Source: Planctomycetota bacterium (lineage in GTDB: Bacteria; Planctomycetota; Phycisphaerae; UBA1845). Taken from it: a DNA stretch of 7,724 nt. The stretch spans positions 1 to 7,724 of the forward strand of contig JADFHG010000164.1 in NCBI GenBank assembly GCA_022567365.1. The letters run 5' to 3'. Below are positions 6,031-7,724 of the stretch, one piece after another; the stretch's first letter is position 1, and each line of letters starts with the position of its first letter. A model generated the notes under the pieces. The model saw only the letters and a list, made by a program, of their open reading frames with translations, did no database searches and had not been told where the DNA came from. Position numbers and translations under genes: made by a program.

Positions 6031-6060
6031 TTTATACGCGGAAGCGGTGGTTGCGTCCAA
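6031..6060 (-). promoter_or_regulatory. Probable pepD promoter
   Basis: On the minus strand TTGGAC (6060-6055) is followed after 18 bases by TATAAA (6036-6031), five of six matches to the -10 consensus. Transcription would begin near 6024, leaving a leader of roughly 110 bases. The placement supports the short pepD reading, starting downstream of this promoter. Confidence 0.45.
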
Positions 6061-6173
6061 ACACACGATACGCAATGTTTCGGGGCGCATCGCCTTCGTT
6101 CCGGTCGCACGGTGGGATTAACCCAACGGAACCGGCGAACGCGGGCCGCGTCTTCGGGCCGTCGCGAGATCGA

Positions 6174-6202
6174 AGTTGGCGTGGTTGTCTGTTGCTCATA
6201 AT
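6174..6202 (+). promoter_or_regulatory. Weak candidate promoter of the EamA transporter gene
   Basis: CATAAT (6197-6202) matches a -10 box at five of six positions. AGTTGG (6174-6179) is at 17-base spacing but is a poor -35. A palindrome GGCGATCGCC (6210-6219) and a small hairpin CCGGC/GCCGG (6219-6235) lie between it and the gene and could be an operator or leader structure. The rest of the 5916-6255 gap shows no gene. Confidence 0.3.
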
Positions 6203-6255
6203 GTAGCATGGCGATCGCCCGGCATCTTTCGCCGGCGACGTAGTTTTGCCTTCTT

Positions 6256-7230
6256 TTGGTGGGATCGCGCACATTGGGCAACTTAGAGACATCGGTGGGG
6301 CTGGCGGCGGGCGTAGCAACGTCGTTATTGTGGACGGCCACGTCATTGTTTTTCACCGCGGCGGGCAGGCGAATCTCGCCGACGCTGGTCAACGCGTCGC
6401 GGATCGTGCTGGCGATCGGACTGCTCGGTATCACGCATCGCCTCGTCACCGGGCAGTGGATTCCGTCCGCGACGTACGAACAGGTCGTCCTGCTCGGCGT
6501 GTCCGGTGTTGTCGGGCTGGCGATCGGGGATCAGGCACTGTTTGTCGCGTTTGTGGACATCGGTCCTCGGCTGTGCCTGTTGATCATGGCGACGTCACCG
6601 CTGTGGGCCGCACTCTTCGGATGGATTGCGCTGGGTGAGACGATTGGCGGGGGCGCGTGGCTCGGTATCGCATTGGTCCTCGGCGGTGTCACGTGGGTTG
6701 CGACGGAGAAGCCGACGAAAAACGTCGCAGCGCACGAGCGCTCTTATCGCGTCCGCGGAATCGCCCTCGCGATCTTTGCGTCGGTTTGCCAAGCCGGCGG
6801 TCTGCTGTTGAGCAAACAGGGCATCGGCCACGGAATGCTGGCCGAGGCACAGCATATGACCCCGCAAGCCGCGACGTTGGTTCGAATGGTTTTTGCGGCC
6901 GTGGGTATGTTGCCGATCCTGTTGATCGCTCGGCGACGGGAGGCGATGCGGCGCAAGACCGGGCTGCTGTCGTCGCGGGTCGGCTCGCCGATTGCCGGGT
7001 GGGGGTTCATGGCGTGTGGCGCGGTGGTCGGACCGTTTCTCGGGGTGTGGATGTCTCTTGTCGCATTGGATCGCGCGCCGCTCGGCATTGCCCAAACACT
7101 CTGCTCGCTCTCGCCGATTTTCATTCTCCCGTTCGCGGTGCTCATTGAGAAGGAAAGATTGTCGCTGCGGGCGATCTTTGGGGCGTTGCTCGCCGTTGCG
7201 GGTACCATCGTCGTTTTCGCGCGGTCTTAG
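6256..7230 (+). CDS. EamA/DMT-superfamily membrane transporter
   Basis: This is a 324-residue inner-membrane protein with ten predicted spans in two EamA repeats. The first repeat covers about 15-150 (spans near 15-33, 46-64, 76-97, 104-124, 132-149) and the second about 167-322 (167-185, 205-224, 248-268, 276-295, 303-322), with a polar cytoplasmic loop around 151-166 and a basic loop RRREAMRRK at 226-234. Family signs are the loop-plus-acidic motif A-L-G-E-T (125-129) and its counterpart I-E-K-E-R-L-S (297-303), each before the last span of its repeat. DMT proteins export amino acids, nucleotides or other metabolites; nothing here identifies the substrate. The start is uncertain: an in-frame TAG at 6241 limits it, no ATG is available, and TTG 6256, GTG 6259, TTG 6274 or GTG 6295 are possible, all with weak SD. 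GTG 6295 would place the first span right at the N-terminus, as is usual for the family. Confidence 0.87.
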   Translation: MVGSRTLGNLETSVGLAAGVATSLLWTATSLFFTAAGRRISPTLVNASRIVLAIGLLGITHRLVTGQWIPSATYEQVVLLGVSGVVGLAIGDQALFVAFVDIGPRLCLLIMATSPLWAALFGWIALGETIGGGAWLGIALVLGGVTWVATEKPTKNVAAHERSYRVRGIALAIFASVCQAGGLLLSKQGIGHGMLAEAQHMTPQAATLVRMVFAAVGMLPILLIARRREAMRRKTGLLSSRVGSPIAGWGFMACGAVVGPFLGVWMSLVALDRAPLGIAQTLCSLSPIFILPFAVLIEKERLSLRAIFGALLAVAGTIVVFARS

Positions 7231-7246
7231 ATTGTGCCGCCAATCT
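7229..7246 (+). terminator. Small hairpin at the end of the EamA gene
   Basis: AGATTG (7229-7234) pairs perfectly with CAATCT (7241-7246) around a six-base loop and overlaps the TAG stop. The stem is short and has no U-tract, so a terminator role is only possible. Confidence 0.25.
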
Positions 7247-7278
7247 TGAAGTTGCGGGTTCAAGGGGAGGACTGGGCT

Positions 7279-7380
7279 CCCGGGGGGGCGAGGCTCCGGT
7301 ACAACCGGCTTGCCGGCACCGAGCCGCTTCGGAACCTCGTGCCACGACGAAAGGCTTACCAGGGGGTTCGCCCTCCCAAG
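7279..7380. repeat. Interspersed inverted-repeat (REP-like) element of planctomycete type
   Basis: The ends 7279-7300 and 7358-7380 are imperfect inverted repeats (about 16 of 22 matching by eye). An inner stem pairs 7292-7300 with 7318-7325 (one bulge), and its loop contains CCGGC-tt-GCCGG (7305-7316). Translated on either strand it gives non-protein-like strings such as RGGEAPVQP (+) and WEGEPPGKP with GCTGASPPRE (-). These resemble the 'GEAPAEP / GSAGASPS' strings that I associate with repeated intergenic elements in planctomycetes, often misannotated as small proteins. I count it as a repeat, not a gene. Copy number in the genome cannot be seen from here. Confidence 0.5.
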
Positions 7381-7520
7381 GACGTCTTTCGTAACCTGCA
7401 GAATGAAGGTTGACATATCACCAGTTCCGCCGATCGCTGCGAAAACCTCGTAGGTTTCAGACGGACTGCGGCGAATCGCACCACCGCGGCGCGCGTGCCG
7501 TCTTCGGGATCGGGGCGCCC

Positions 7521-7550
7521 TTGCCAAACCGGTCGTGGCCGTGATAGGAT
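7521..7550 (+). promoter_or_regulatory. Good sigma-70-like promoter reading rightward
   Basis: TTGCCA (7521-7526; five of six to TTGACA) and TAGGAT (7545-7550; four of six to TATAAT) are separated by 18 bases. Transcription would start near 7557 and run out of the window. It is the best -35/-10 pair in the window and implies a rightward gene beyond the edge or beginning at it. Confidence 0.5.
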
Positions 7551-7567
7551 CCCGCCCCGGTGTACGA

Positions 7568-7699
7568 ATGACGAACCGACCGCCGAATCTTGTGGCACAC
7601 CCGCTCGCGGGCGGGCGTGGATCCCACCCGAGGGCGGCCGGGCCGCAGCTCGCCGGAAGCGATTGCGGTATTTGTGACCTATGGGCGAATGGGTTCTAA
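7568..7699 (+). CDS. Possible 43-residue small ORF or leader downstream of the promoter
   Basis: An ATG 11 bases after the expected transcription start opens a 43-codon frame ending with TAA at 7697-7699. The product starts MTNRPPNL and contains D-C-G-I-C-D near its end (a Cys-x-x-Cys pair). No SD precedes it and I recognise no family. The same DNA forms several GC-rich hairpins (for example CCCGC-tc-GCGGG near 7601-7612), so it may instead be an untranslated structured leader. Confidence 0.2.
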   Translation: MTNRPPNLVAHPLAGGRGSHPRAAGPQLAGSDCGICDLWANGF

Positions 7700-7724
7700 G
7701 TGACGACGAACAAAAAACTGGCAG
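7681..7724 (+). CDS. Possible start of a gene running off the right edge
   Basis: Two starts open frames to the window end: ATG 7681 (MGEWVLSDDEQKTG) and GTG 7700 (MTTNKKLA), the latter directly after the TAA of the 43-codon frame. Both lie downstream of the strong promoter at 7521-7550. Neither has an SD, and 15 or fewer codons are too few to identify a product or to choose between them. Confidence 0.25.
   Translation, partial: MGEWVLSDDEQKTG

Noticed and set aside
5478..6206. Plus-strand open frame opposite pepD and its leader
   Set aside because: It is antisense to a confidently identified M20 peptidase and has no recognisable domain.
5916..6449. A 178-codon open extension upstream of pepD in the same frame
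   Set aside because: It has no similarity to PepD, is Arg/Pro/Thr-rich as expected of antisense GC-rich frames, runs over the start of the divergent EamA gene, and a promoter and SD sit within or after it.
6595..7527. Long minus-strand open frame opposite the transporter
   Set aside because: Its composition (Arg/Pro/Asn/Gln-rich) is typical of a frame antisense to a membrane protein gene, and its upstream part crosses the REP-like repeat. There is no domain resemblance.
1..7724. CRISPR array, rRNA, insertion sequence or prophage genes
   Set aside because: No regularly spaced direct repeats, no rRNA-like stretch, and no transposase, integrase or phage-like product is visible.

Overview
The window looks like chromosomal DNA of a GC-rich bacterium, most likely a planctomycete (Phycisphaerae-like). 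The grounds are the C-terminal dockerin-like tail of the first gene (two Ca-binding-loop motifs, each ending in an Asn/Thr-Ala-Met-Thr-Gly-Pro-like stretch), the mixed GTG/TTG/ATG starts with few Shine-Dalgarno (SD) sequences, and an interspersed inverted repeat near the right end whose six-frame translation resembles 'GEAP(A)EP / G(S)AGASP' repeats that I associate with planctomycete intergenic DNA. This is by eye; no database was searched.

Layout. (1) 3-1103 (+): 3' part of a secreted repeat protein with a beta-propeller-like repeat and a dockerin-like C-terminus; its 5' end lies outside the window. (2) 1104-1319: convergent gap with a perfect 9-bp inverted repeat (probable bidirectional terminator) inside what looks like a decayed copy of the dockerin tail. 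(3) 1320-1922 (-): DUF4202 protein. (4) 1923-2423: 500-base divergent gap with no convincing gene, a small tandem repeat, a T8 tract and a possible promoter. (5) 2424-4107 (+): three-gene cluster: an ECF-type sigma factor, a membrane-anchored thioredoxin-like protein overlapping it by 4 bases (ATGA), and a secreted thioredoxin-like protein paralogous to the second. (6) 4108-4406: convergent gap with a GC-rich hairpin. (7) 4407-5915 (-): PepD-type aminoacyl-histidine dipeptidase (M20). (8) 5916-6255: divergent gap with a pepD promoter and a structured leader. (9) 6256-7230 (+): EamA/DMT-family 10-TM transporter. (10) 7231-7724: no established gene; a structured repeat element, then a good sigma-70-like promoter reading out of the window, possibly into a gene whose first codons are at the edge.

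The most interesting unit is the cluster at 2424-4107. The membrane protein sits where an anti-sigma factor gene normally sits. It has a short cytoplasmic N-terminus without the usual zinc anti-sigma motif, one membrane span, and an extracytoplasmic thioredoxin fold with WCxxC. The third gene encodes a soluble, exported relative of that same domain. This suggests an envelope thiol-redox (or metal) sensing sigma/anti-sigma system, possibly with a secreted partner. Both thioredoxin domains have Gly where classical thioredoxins have the cis-proline. The regulatory role is inferred from position and topology, not shown by sequence.
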